This document shows, in pieces, positions 23,172 through 35,938 of a stretch of 64,000 nucleotides of DNA. This DNA comes from Vandiemenella viatica (Eukaryota > Arthropoda > Insecta > Orthoptera > Morabidae): contig CM061914.1 in assembly GCA_031002005.1 (NCBI GenBank), forward strand, positions 192,528,685 through 192,592,684, written 5' to 3'. The notes under the pieces were generated by a model, which made no database searches, was not told where the DNA came from, and was given only the letters and a program-made list of their open reading frames with translations. Position numbers and translations under genes: made by a program. Within the stretch, counting starts at the first letter, position 1; every line of letters begins with the position of its first letter.

Positions 23172-24184
23172 AATTATCGCTGCAGGGTCTTCCTCTGTTG
23201 TTACTTTCACACGACAAGCATTATACAGAGTATTATAGAGGTGCCCTCCAAATATTGCTTAACGTGAAGAAAGAAATATCAAATCAAAAATTTGATATAA
23301 GTTTGTCTGCATCATTTTGGGTATGGAAAGCAACATTGTGCCAATACTTCTGTCTTTTAATGTCACTCAAAATATAGAATAACCTGATTCGATTCGTGTA
23401 GTAAACATATTAGTGAAATATATACAAGTTACTTTGGATCTTTTACTATGCAAATAAATTAATTTTCTCTGTGGAAGCTGGCTACAGCTTTTTTAATTTT
23501 AATTATTTTTAAAATTAATTTCATTTCAATGGAGAATAGAATACAGTGGAAATTTCCTTACACAACTATCTCTCCTTTGCATGGTATTTTCTTCAATCTT
23601 AAATTCTTCGGGTGCAATAGCACCACTTTTGCAATGTGTTTAAACTGCCTTTAGTTATGTGCTTTCTTAGATTGCTTTGTGCTTGAGGTAAAATGATCAG
23701 AACAGATTAATTATTGCTTACAACTTAGTAGATGATAATTTGTTTATTCATTTAATGTTCAATTTCTCAACATTAATGTTAGGTGCCTGGGACTTGGCAA
23801 CTGTGCTTTAAACAAGGGAGATCTTGTGTTATTTGATTCATATGATATTCTACAGTTAACAATTTTAAACTGTAACCAATTAAGTATTTTGGAATTGAGT
23901 GATGCAGTAGTAATCATTCCAAATTTTGTAAATAAAATGCCATCTACAAACAAATATTATAGAGATATGTTTTTAATTCTCCAGATGTGTTTGGTTCTTA
24001 TAATGTGTAAATTCATCACTGGCTGTAAATATATGTTTTTAGAAGTGTATCATTACAATTATAAAATATATATAACTGTACTTACATGTCTGGTTATAAT
24101 CTTCATAAGGAACTCTGGAACAGCAGTTTTGTGTACTTGATACACGTGAACATTATCACAAAATCTGTAAAACAGTGCAATTTA
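23172..24184. other. AT-rich stretch, no gene seen
   Basis: No convincing coding sequence or repeat family was recognised. Confidence 0.5.
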
Positions 24185-24375
24185 CAAAACACAGAGCGTT
24201 ACAATTTTATTTTTCTCAAAAATAGACCTACATGAATCTCTTGGTCCTGTGACAAATATAAATCCAAGAGTCCTTTTTTGCACCTTAAATATCCTGTCCT
24301 TATGGCAGTGTGCGGCTACTCCCCATATTTCAATGCCATATGTTAAGATCCATACTATACTGATAGTTTAAAATC
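24185..24375 (-). mobile_element. Short LINE RT fragment
   Basis: The minus strand reads TYGIEIWGVAAHCHKDRIF and VQKRTLGFIFV with frame changes, the conserved end region of many insect LINE reverse transcriptases. It is a small dead remnant downstream of the host gene. Confidence 0.55.
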
Positions 24376-24587
24376 AATTTGAATGCACTTGGAAATTATT
24401 TATAATATGAAGCAATTTCTTACTCTCACGCACAGTCGTTTCATCACTTGGAATTTCTTAACTGTACCTCAAGACGTTGGGGACTCAGAAATCCAGACAG
24501 TAAGACACGATAACCCCACACCAAAACTGTGAAACACATCTGGGGAATAAAAAACACACCACCACAGCAGTAGTTTGTAGACAGCAT

Positions 24588-24593
24588 TTTATT
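24588..24593 (-). terminator. Polyadenylation signal of the CFAP184-like gene
   Basis: AATAAA is present on the minus strand about 310 bp after the stop codon at 24903. It gives a 3' UTR of about 330 bp, if used. Confidence 0.5.
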
Positions 24594-24902
24594 TGCAAAA
24601 TTTATAGTCCATCAACTGTATAAAATGGCCTTTAACTAGATTTACATCAGTAATCGTTATACTTGGGGAGGTATCATCGCAGCAGTCCATCTCTTACATC
24701 TACCTAAAATTTTAATCATCTGCATAAATTCTTTCACATAAAACTGGTTAAAATCCTGTGTTGTAAATTTTGTTTCCATGAAACTGAAAAGCGGTAACTG
24801 TTGCTCGACACATGGTTTTACAATTTATCCCTCTGTCAGATAATTGGCTTGTTGTTTTCACTCTCCTTGTGGTCAGTTCTGTTTGATTCGTCAGATGGAG
24901 GA

Positions 24903-25127
24903 CTAGGGCATGGATCGGGGCAGCTGCAGCGAGGCCCGCCCATAGGGCGAGGAGGACGATCTACGCGCGTCCAACAGGAGCACTCCCTCGGGAACCTCCC
25001 TGCCCAGCCGCCCGGACCGCTCCACGATGTGGCGCTGGACGTCCGCCACGGTGTGGTCCAGCTGGTCGTATGTCTCCCTCAGGCTCGCCAGCTGCTCGTC
25101 CGCCGACGACACCCGCCACAGCGTCTC
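24903..25127 (-). CDS. CFAP184-like exon 10 (terminal)
   Basis: Encodes 74 residues and the stop TAG. It opens after a TTGCAG acceptor with ETLWRVSSADEQLASLRETY, a coiled-coil end of the DUF4201 block, and finishes with a low-complexity RRSSSSPYGR-type tail. The 44-bp minisatellite starts about 16 bp upstream of the acceptor. Confidence 0.85.
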   Translation of the reverse strand, partial: ETLWRVSSADEQLASLRETYDQLDHTVADVQRHIVERSGRLGREVPEGVLLLDARRSSSSPYGRASLQLPRSMP

Positions 25128-28100
25128 CTGCAACACACCAGAGCCACTCTACAGCAACCCAGGCAGTCCCCGCCAGTAATTCACGAGCCACTCTACAGCA
25201 ACCCAGGCAGTCCCCGCCAGTAATTCACGAGCCACTCTACAGCAACCCAGACAGTTCCCCCCAGTAATTCACGAGCCACTCTACAGCAACCCAGACAGTC
25301 CTCCCGCCAGTAATTCACGAAGCACTCTACAGCAACCCAGGCAGTCCCCGCCATTAATTCACGCGCCACTCTCCAGCAACCCAGGCAGTCCCCGCCATTA
25401 ATTCACGAGCCACTCTCCAGCAACCCAGGCAGTCCCCGCCATTAATTCACGCGCCACTCTCCAGCAACCCAGGCAGTCCCCGCCATTAATTCACGCGCCA
25501 CTCTCCAGCAACCCAGGCAGTCCCCACCATTAATTCACGCGCCACTCTCCAGCAACCCAGGCAGTCCCCGCCAGTAATTCACGAGCCACTCTCCAGCAAC
25601 CCAGACAGTTCCCGCCAGTAATTCCTGCACAACTCTCCAGCAACCAAGACAGTTCCCGCCAATAATTCCCGCGCAACTCTCCAGCAACCCAGACAGTTCC
25701 TGCCAATAATTCCTGCACAACTCTCCAGCAACCAAGACAGTTCCCGCCAATAATTCCCACGCAACTCTTTAGCAACCCAGTCATTTCACGCCAATAATTC
25801 CCGCGCAACTCTCCAGCAACCCAGACAGTTCCTGCCAATAATTCCTGCACAACTCTCCAGCAACCAAGACAGTTCCCGCCAATAATTCCCGCGCAACTCT
25901 CCAGCAACCCAGACAGTTCCTGCCAATAATTCCCGCGCAACTCTCCAGCAACCCAGACAGTTCCCGCCAATAATTCCTGCGCAACTCTCCAGCAAGTTAA
26001 GTAGGATGTAAAATCATAGAGATTATCCAGGTTTTCAGAGTACAATGGGGATTTATATAGGTAGAAAAGAAAGAATTTGTGTGGGACCTACGGAACCAAC
26101 TAAATTTTGAGAAACAGGTAATAAATAATAGGGATATGAGTACCCATGTGGGACCTATAGAAAAGGAAAGGAAGAAATAATGGGACCAGAGGGGAGAATT
26201 GTTTGTGGTTTGGGTTACTTACTGGGGACATCTTATGTTAATACCCTTTTGTACACAACTTTTCTGGTTTTGTTATCCTTTTCTAAGATATATAGCCTTT
26301 GAGGGTTAGTGGGCTAGCTACATGTAACACAAAACAGGAATCTGGTGCAACGCAGAACGACATATATACTATGGGAGTGTCCATGAGCCACGTAACTCCA
26401 TTTTGGCCTTCTGTTAACCCCCCCCCCCACGTAGCCTAATGTAGATTACTTTAAATTTCCCCCTCCCCCCTCCACGTAGCACGTAGCTTTTCCCCCTATT
26501 GATTCCAGAAGATATGTTTCACTGTTTTCTCTGATCAGACTATCGTAAATTATATATGGAGATAATTAAATGACGGAAATAAATATTCACATGCTGTTGT
26601 GTGTTCTGTACCTCATTTTAACTGTGACAAACAATATGAATAAGAAGCTACGTGGCCTGGTTCGGAAACCCCTCCCTCCACGTAACCCAACGTAGCCTTC
26701 CAGCCAACCCTTCCCCCTCTCCTCTCAGAGCAAACCACGTAGTTTATAGATGCTCCCTATATAATAAGTTGTGTCTGTACATGAACAGATCGTATACAGA
26801 CTGACTGTGAGAGAAACAAAGCCTGAGTGACCGATATAACATTACAGAGACTCACACACGCTATCCGTCTGTCTGTCACCATTCGGTTGGTTTTCAAAAA
26901 TTGTAAGGAAATATATCATTTGTTCCGGAAATGTATCACATGTCCTCCTTAATGTTTCAAAGTACTCCCTTGCAAAATTTTGTGAAGACTGGTTAAGTCA
27001 TTTAGTGGTAAAAACGTAACAAACGGGCAGAGAGACAGACTCACTTTCGCGATTGTAATATTAGTGTAGACATTATTTAAACTCCCGAGAAATGGTTTTG
27101 ATAAGCTCAAGAATGGTAATCCACGTCACGGGAGATACCAATAAGCTAGACACTGGACTCTTACCTGGTAGTCTCGCAGCAGCTGCAGGTGCCCCAGCAA
27201 GCCCATCTGCCGTGACAGCCGCTGGTTCTCCTTGCGATACACGTCACGCTTGAACTTCGCTTTCATCACCTCCTTCCTCGTCTGAAAAATACGGAATCAC
27301 TTAGAAAAACACAGTGAATCTATCCACTTCCCAGAGACAGTCACAGATCATTATGCACTGAGCGGTAGAGACGAATGTTACTAACACTCCAGCCGCTCTT
27401 GTATCGATACCAGTTGTTTCGTATGAGCTCTTCGCGGGCTACCTGCTATGCTGAGGGGACATCCATAAATTACGTGAGGTGTTTTTCCGGATGTTTGGAC
27501 TCCCCTTCCCTCTCTGGTGAGACTTTGTGAGACCTGGTCAGATTCCCCCTCTGGTCCGTAAGACCCTCCCATCCTAGAAATCGCCCTCGTAACCCTTTTT
27601 TTTGGCTCTTACCCTTCCGAAGCAGGTTACAACCCCATTTTTCGGACAAAATACCCCCCTAAAACCGACTTTCGCGTCATTAGTAAACCTTTTTTTTTAG
27701 CTCTACAATCCACACATAATTTCAAAAACCTTAGGTGAGATTTCCATTGCCCCCCCCTTCCCCTTGGTGAGATTTCGCCCAACCCCCCCCCCCCCTTATT
27801 TCACCTCACATAATTTATGGACGAGCCCTGAGCATCCGGACTCAACCTTCGAGACTCAGGATTATGAACAATTAGACTAACAAGCGCGGAGGGTAACGTT
27901 CCCTCCGCCTTACCTTCAATACGTACTTCTCGGCAAACTGATCAATTATTGATTATCGGACTTCTTTCTTTGCCGAAGATTGTCTGCATTCAGATTTTAA
28001 ATAAACCTTAACAGCACTGAAATACAATAACCACTCAACATTCGCAGAACACCTACTAGAGCATAATCACCAGCCCACAAAAATAGAGACAGACATGCAA

Positions 28101-31100
28101 ATACTAACCATTAATAATGGCAAACCACAAGTACTAACATTTCAGGTAAACTACTACATCCACAAATCACTGGCAGAAGAAAAGAACCAACATAATAAAT
28201 GAATACACGAACCTGACGGACCCAGCACAATACTCAGTACTTAAAACGAAATAAGAAACAAAACCAATCTACAACAGAAAGATACAGCGAGTAATAATAA
28301 TAATACACCAAACACACTAAACTAAGCACAGACTCATATTTAAAAGCGCTCCACCCACCGAATAAAACAGAAGACAAACAATAAACAAACCTGCCGATCA
28401 GCGACGTAAACTAAACAAATGTAAGCCATCAGAAATCAATACATTACAGTAAAGTGAAAGTGCCACGCAATTATTCAAAAAGATGCAACCAACACCTGTA
28501 ATACAAACTGCTGCTACAAACGTAACTGATACTGAAACACTGTACAACTACAAGCATATATGACAAATGAAAAATAAGCTTAGTAAGTTTAAATCTGTAT
28601 ATACGATTATTTTCATATTTAAATTGTAACATAGAACAAATGCAATTACATGTACAAACACCCAACAGACAGAACCACTGAAGATGCTTCAGAGAATGAA
28701 GTGAAACGCGTTCGGGAAATAAAACAACAAATTCAATTGCATTGGTGGAAAATTATTCATAAAAATTGATTTAAGTAAGCCATTTATCAATGGAAAGTTA
28801 GTAAGGGACAGGGAAAAATACAAAGAATATAAAATATTTTAGGCACGGGCTATAGGAAGTGTGGTGAATGATCATCGTCGGCGACGTTTTCTCTCGCGCC
28901 ACTCACCCAGTGCAGGTAGATGGCGGCGTCGGCGGTGCGCTTGCGTAGGTCGCGCAGCTCTGCGCGCGTACCGACGAGCAGCTCGCGCAGGTGCGCCGCA
29001 GTCTGGATGTCGTTCTCTGCGTGCGCTCGCAGCGCCACGAGCTGCTCCTCCCGCTCCTCCACCTTCTCGGCGGTGCCGTGGATCTCGGCGACCAGGTGCT
29101 CGTACGAGCCCATGTCGTAGTCCTCTCCGAACGTCTCCAGCTTGGACACGCGGCTCCGCAGGCTGCTCATCGCCTCCAGCAGCCGCACGTTCTTCAGACG
29201 CTCGCCACGCAGCCGCTCCAGCTGCGTCCAGAACTGCTTCCGCAGCCGCTCGCAGTCCTGCAACAGGTCGCCAACTATAACGCCACAGGTCGCCAACTAT
29301 AATGCAACAGGTCTCCAACTATAACGCCACAGGTCGTCAACTATAACGCCACAGGTTGCCAACTATAACGCAACAGGTCGCCACCTATAACGCGACAGGT
29401 CACCAGCTCAAACACCACAGGTCGCCAACTATAACGGCACAGGTCACCAACTATAAACACACAGGTCGTCAACTATAACGCCACAGGTCGCCAACTATAA
29501 CACAACAGGTCGCCAACTATAACGCGACAGGTCGCCAGCTCAAACGCCACGGGTCGCCAGCTATAACGCCACAGGTCACCAACTACAATGCAACAGGTCA
29601 CCAACTATAATGCAACAGGTCGCCAACTATAACGCCACAGGTCGCCAACTATAACGCCACAGGTCGCGAGCTCTAACGCAACAGGTCGCCAGGTCACCAA
29701 CTATAACGTAACAGGTCTCAAACTATAACGCCACATGTCGCCAACTATAACGCAACAGGTCGCCAACTATAACACAAAAGGTCGCCAACTATAACACAAC
29801 AGTTCGCCAACTATAACGCAACAGGTAGTCAACTATAACGCCAAAGGTCGACAACTATAACGCAACAGGTCGCCAACTATAACGCAACAGGTCGCCAACT
29901 ATAACGCCACAGGTCGCCAACTATAACGCAACAGATCGTCAACTATAACGCAACAAGTCGCCAACTATAACGCCACAGGTCGACAACTATAACGCAACAG
30001 GCCTCCAACTATAACGCCACAGGTCGCCAACTATAACGCAACAGGTCGCCAACTATAACCCAACAGGTCTCCAACTATAACGCCACAGGTCGCCAACTAT
30101 AACGTCACAGGTCGCCAACTATAACGCAACAGGTCACCAACTATAACGCAACAGGTCTCCAACTATAACGCCACAGGTCTCCAACTATAACGCCACAGGT
30201 CATCAACTATAACGCAACAGGTCTCCAACTATAACGCAACAGGTCGCCAACTATAACGCCACAGGTCACCAACTATAACGCAACAGGTCGCCAACTATAA
30301 CGGCACTGGTCGCCATGTATAACGCCACAGGTCGCCAACTATAACGCAACAGGTCGCCAACTATAACACAACAGGTCGCCAACTTTAACGCGACAGGTCG
30401 CCAGCTCAAACGCCACAGGTCGCCAACTATAACGTCACAGGTCACCAACTATAATGCAACAGGTCACCAACTATAACGCAACAGGTCGCCAACTATAATG
30501 CAACAGGTCGCCAACTATAACGCCACAGGTCGTCAACTATAACGCCACAGGTCGTCAACTATAACGCCACAGGTCGCCAACTATAACGCAACAGGTCGCC
30601 AACTATAACGCAACAGGTCTCCAAGTATAACGCCACAGGTCGCCAACTATAACGTCACAGGTCGCCAACTATAACGCAACAGGTCACCAACTATAACGCC
30701 ACAGGTCACCAACTATAATGCAACAGGTCGCCATGTATAACGCCACAGGTCGCCAACTATGATGCAACAGGTCACCAACTATAACGCGACAGTTTGCCAG
30801 CTCAAACGCCACAGGTCGCCAACTATAACGCCACAGGTCACCAACTATAATGCAACAGGTCGCCAACTATAACGCCACAGGTCGCCAACTATAACGCAAC
30901 AGGTCACCAACTATAATGCAACAGGTTTCCAACTATAACGCCACAGGTCGCCAACTATAACGCCATAGGTCGCGAGCTCTAACGCAACAGGTCGCCAGGT
31001 CAAACGCAACAGGTCAACAACTATAATGTAACAGGTCTCCAACTATAACGCCATAGGTCGCCAACTATAACGCAACAGGCCGCCAACTATAACACAAAAG

Positions 31101-34100
31101 GTCACGTACTATAACACAACAGGTCGCCTAGTATAACGCCACAGGTCACCAACTATAAAGCCACAGGTCGCCAACTATAACGCAACATTTCGCCAACTAT
31201 AACGCAACAGGTCGTCAACTATAACGCCACAGGTCGACAACTATAACGCAACAGGTCGCCAACTATAACGCAACAGGTCGCCGACTATAATGCAACAGGC
31301 CGCCAACTATAACGCCACAGGTCGCCAAAAATAAGGCAACAGATCATCAACTATAACGCAACAAGTCGCCAACTACAACGCATCAGGTCTCCAACTATAA
31401 TGCCACAGGTCGACAACTATAACGCCACAGGTCGACAACTATAACGCAACAGGTCTCCAACTATAACGCCACAGGTCGCCAACTATAACGCAACAGGTCG
31501 CCAACTGTAATGCAACAGGTCGCCAACTATAACGCAACAGGTTTCCAACTATAACGCCACAGGTCGCCAACTATAACGCAACAGGTCGCCAACTATAACG
31601 CAACAGGTCGCCAAGTATAACACAACAGGTCGTCAACTATAACGCAACAGGTCGCCAACTATTACGCCACAGGTTGGCAACTATAACGCAACAGGTCTCC
31701 AACTATAACGCCACAGGTCGCCAACTATAACGCAACAGGTCGCCAACTATAACGCAACAGGTCGCCAACTATAACGCAACAAGTCGCCAACTACAACGCA
31801 TCAGGTCTCCAACTATAATGCCACAGGTCGACAACTATAACGCCACAGGTCGACAACTATAACGCAACAGGTCTCCATCTATAACGCCACAGGTCGCCAA
31901 CTATAACGCAACAGGTCGCCAACTGTAATGCAACAGGTCGCCAACTATAACGCAACAGGTTTCCAACTATAACGCCACAGGTCGCCAACTATAACGCAAC
32001 AGGTTGCCAACTATAACGCAACAGGTCGCCAAGTATAACGCAACAGGTCGTCAACTATAACGAAACAGGTCGCCAACTATAACGCCACAGGTTGACAACT
32101 ATAACGCAACAGGTCTCCAACTATAACGCCACAGGTCGCCAACTATAACGCAACAGGTCGCCAACTATAACGCAACAGGTCGCCAACTATAACGCAACAG
32201 GTCTCCAAGAATAACGCCACAGGTCGCCAACTATAACGTCACAGGTCGCCAACTATAACGCAACAGGTCGCCAACTATAACGCCACAGGTCACCAACTAT
32301 AATGCAACAGGTCGCCATGTATAACGCCACAGGTCGCCAACTATAACGCAACAGGTCACCAACTATAACGCCATAGGTCGCCAACTATAACACAACAGGT
32401 CGCCAACTATAACGCGACAGTTTGCCAGCTCAAACGCCACAGGTCGCCAACTATAACGCCACAGGTCACCAACTATAATGCAACAGGTCACCAACTATAA
32501 CGCAACAGGTTGCCAACTATAATGCAACAGGTCGCCAACTATAACGCCACAGGTCGCCAACTATAAGGCAACAGGTCGCCAAGTATAACGCCACAGGTCG
32601 CCAACTATAACGCAACAGATCGTCAACTATAACGCAACAAGTCGCCAACTACAACGCAACAGGTCTCCAACTATAACGTCACAGGTCGCCAACTATAATG
32701 CAACAGGTCACCAACTATAACGCAACAGGTCGCCAACTATAATGCAACAGGTCGCCAACTATAACGCCACAGGTCGTCAACTATAACGCCACAGGTCGCC
32801 AACTATAACGCAACAGGTCGCCAACTATAACGCCACAGGTCGACAACTATAACACAACAGGTCACCAACTATAACGCCACAGGTCGTCAACTATAACGCC
32901 ACAGGTCGCCAACTATAACGCAACAGGTCGCCAACTATAACGCAACAGGTCGCCAAGTATAACGCCACAGGTCGCCATGTATAACGCCAGAGGTCGCCAA
33001 CTATAACGCAACAGGTCACCAACTATAACGCCATAGGTCGCCAACTATTACGCCACGCCGTTTAATCTAACAATCAGACGTCTTCCGTGTGCAAACCGGA
33101 ATCTGGAATTACTGTGTTACCGGCATGTGTCTCATGCTTCAGCTCGCGAAATTTTGGCTGCAAAGATGGGCTTTACCCCTTTTATTGTACTGCCAAATAA
33201 GAGCATTGTTTATTCCATTATTTTTGAAAGTAGTCAGCGTTGTTGGCCAACTAGGACTACGTTAAACCTTTGTTTGGCTTGAATTTACTGTGGATGTGTT
33301 CACATCAGTGTAACATCTAAGGTTGTTTGCCCTAGAGGGTACCTACAGTTAAACGTGGATTCCGAACCATGGAAGCATTCTGACGTACTTCAAATTACAC
33401 AGCAAACTGTGCCAGAGGTGAAGGTGATTATGAAAATCACCGCCGAGACAGGAATTCTAACCGGGAATCTTACCATAATTATTTGTATCTTTGGAAAGCT
33501 TAAATATTAATCTATTCTTCTGCATAATCACCATATTTTTTTAAGCATTTTTATAGACGTTCCTCCAATTTTTGTACCCCGATGTCGTCGTAGTCCACCA
33601 ACAACGCGTTGAGGAAGCGAGTACCCTCTTCTTTGACGTCATCGTCGGTCTGGAAGCGTGGATCACCAAAATTGTTTCATTTCACTCCCAAGGAAAAAGG
33701 AACAATCACACGTATGGCGCCACTCAACCCCGCTTAAGCCGAAAAGGTTTAACCATATACAATCTGCCGGTAGACTCGTGACGATTGTACTTTGTACCGT
33801 GAGGGCATACGCCTTGGTCATCGACTCTGTGCCTACTGAGACAACACTCAGCGAAGGCATGAAGCTGTGTCTTGGCGATGCTCGACTACACACCCACGCA
33901 CCCGCTGAAGACATTTGAAATGGAGGGTGAGGAAAGACGTTTGTGGATGGCAGGTCATAAAAGCAGACAATTGAGGAAATGGGTTGTTAGGGGTATGTAG
34001 AGATAAAAAGGTTAACACAAGATTGGAAGGGATGGAGGATTGCATTAAACCAAAACAAAAAAAAATTGTTGAATGAGGACGAGAATCTACTGTTCCTTTG

Positions 34101-35894
34101 GTCAGATATTTCCTGAGGACATACCTTTTGATAAAAAGTGCTTATTAAAGCAAAAATTAATATTCCTTAGACATAAGGCAACACGAAAGTTAGAGTATGT
34201 GATAGTGTTGGCTGCTCTGAACTATTGGATGGGGACTATTCATTTAGATATTTTTTGGGGAAAACTGTGACCTCTGTAAAAGAGGGCGTGATGTAACCCT
34301 TGATTTGTTTTTATTATTATTTTATTCTTATTTATTCAGTGAATGAGGTTTCACACAGGATTTTCTAATATTGCTAATGGCACTTTGTATGTATGCCATG
34401 GCCGTTGTTTTGTTGTACCCAAATTTTGTAACCTTGGTTCTAAATGTCGCTGGCCATTTATTTTTTGCTTAATTTTTCTGTTTGATTCCTAATCCCTTCT
34501 CCTATGAACGGAATATTTACGGAGGTTTAGAGATCTACTACTGTCGTGAATCTTGGTGCATTCAGAATTTGTCTCAGAAATCAATTTTTAAGTCTCCTTG
34601 GATATAACATGTATGCTTTGCTTGCAGTATTGAGATTGTGTTCGCTATATACCAGACATTGCAAGCCATATAGAAAGATTTTACCGAGCGTAGTTGGTTG
34701 AGCGGTTAATGCTCCTACCTCGCATTCAAGAAGGACGCCGGCTCGAATCCCCGTCTGGGCATCCAGATTTGGGTTTTTCATGGTTTACCGAAATCACTGC
34801 AGGCAAATACCGGGATGGTTTCTTCAGAAGGCCATGACCGAATTTCTTCCAGTTCCTTGTCCCTACTCCTATTCCGCCTCCAAAGACCTCAACGTTGAAG
34901 AGGTGTAAAGCCATAATTAATTAAAAAAATTAAAGTACCTGGTTAATGACTGGGAAGTGCAGAAAGAAAACACAAAAAGATAAAATTGAAGAAGATCGCG
35001 GGATGGTGCGCATGGAGATTGATGAGTCCAGATAACTTCTTCATCATGCCGAAGGGAGTCTGCGAATCCGTTGTTTTCCAGGGGAACAGCTTCTTAACAC
35101 CTGTACTGCGGTACGGAGACAAGCTGGCGGCGCGGCGGCTCAATTATGACATTCACGTTGGCATCCATTGGTCTAGTGGAGCTCGTGCAAGGCACCATGA
35201 CGGCCAATAAGTATCGCACACTGGTTGCAGATCACGTACACCCCTTCATGACGACCGTGTTTCCCAACGGAAGTGGCATTTTTCAACAAGTTAACGCGCC
35301 ATGTCACAAGGTCAGGAGTGTGATGGAGTGGTTCGAGGAACACAGTGGCGAGTTGTAATTGATGTGCGGACCCCCCAACTCGCCAAACATGAACCCGATC
35401 GAACACATCTGGGATGTGATTGAATGTGTCGTCAGAGCTCATCGCCCCCTCCCCGGAATTTATGGGAATTAGGTGACTTGTGAGTGCAGATATGGTGCCA
35501 ACTCCCTCCAGCGACCTACCAAGGCCTCATTGCTTCCATGCCGAGACGCGTCGCCGCTGGACATGCCGGCTATTAGGTGGGCGGTCATGATGTTACCTGG
35601 TCGACGGTGACGCGGTGCAGCCTGTTGAAGACGCTCCTCTCCAGCTGCTGCGCCTCGGCGGTGTAGGTGTCGACCTGGCTCAAGGAGTCGTCGCGCTGCT
35701 TCCTCAGGAGTTCCTCCTCAGACACGCGGTCGCACTCCACCACGTACTCGTCCAGCACCTGCGACACCGAAACACGATAGCCAACCTCGAAAATTAACAC
35801 ACATTCCAACTTTCACTCAAAACACAACTTGTAGAAGAAGCTGATGGACATATTAATTGGAAACATTTACGTGACTGCTTTTTTAAATATATAC

Positions 35895-35938
<44 letters not shown>

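Noticed and set aside
25530..26045. Long minus-strand reading frame of 171 codons with repeated LLAGTVWVAGELRGN
   Set aside because: It is only the translation of the 44-bp minisatellite, lies in an intron and has no independent support.
28861..29302. GC-rich plus-strand and second minus-frame reading frames over exon 8
   Set aside because: They are out-of-frame readings of a GC-rich exon; the coiled-coil frame with splice sites explains the region.
29261..33056. CRISPR-like array of 22-bp repeats
   Set aside because: Units are directly tandem with no unique spacers, inside a eukaryotic intron; it is a minisatellite.
33663..33918. Small host genes in intron 7
   Set aside because: Short frames on both strands, no splice or family support.
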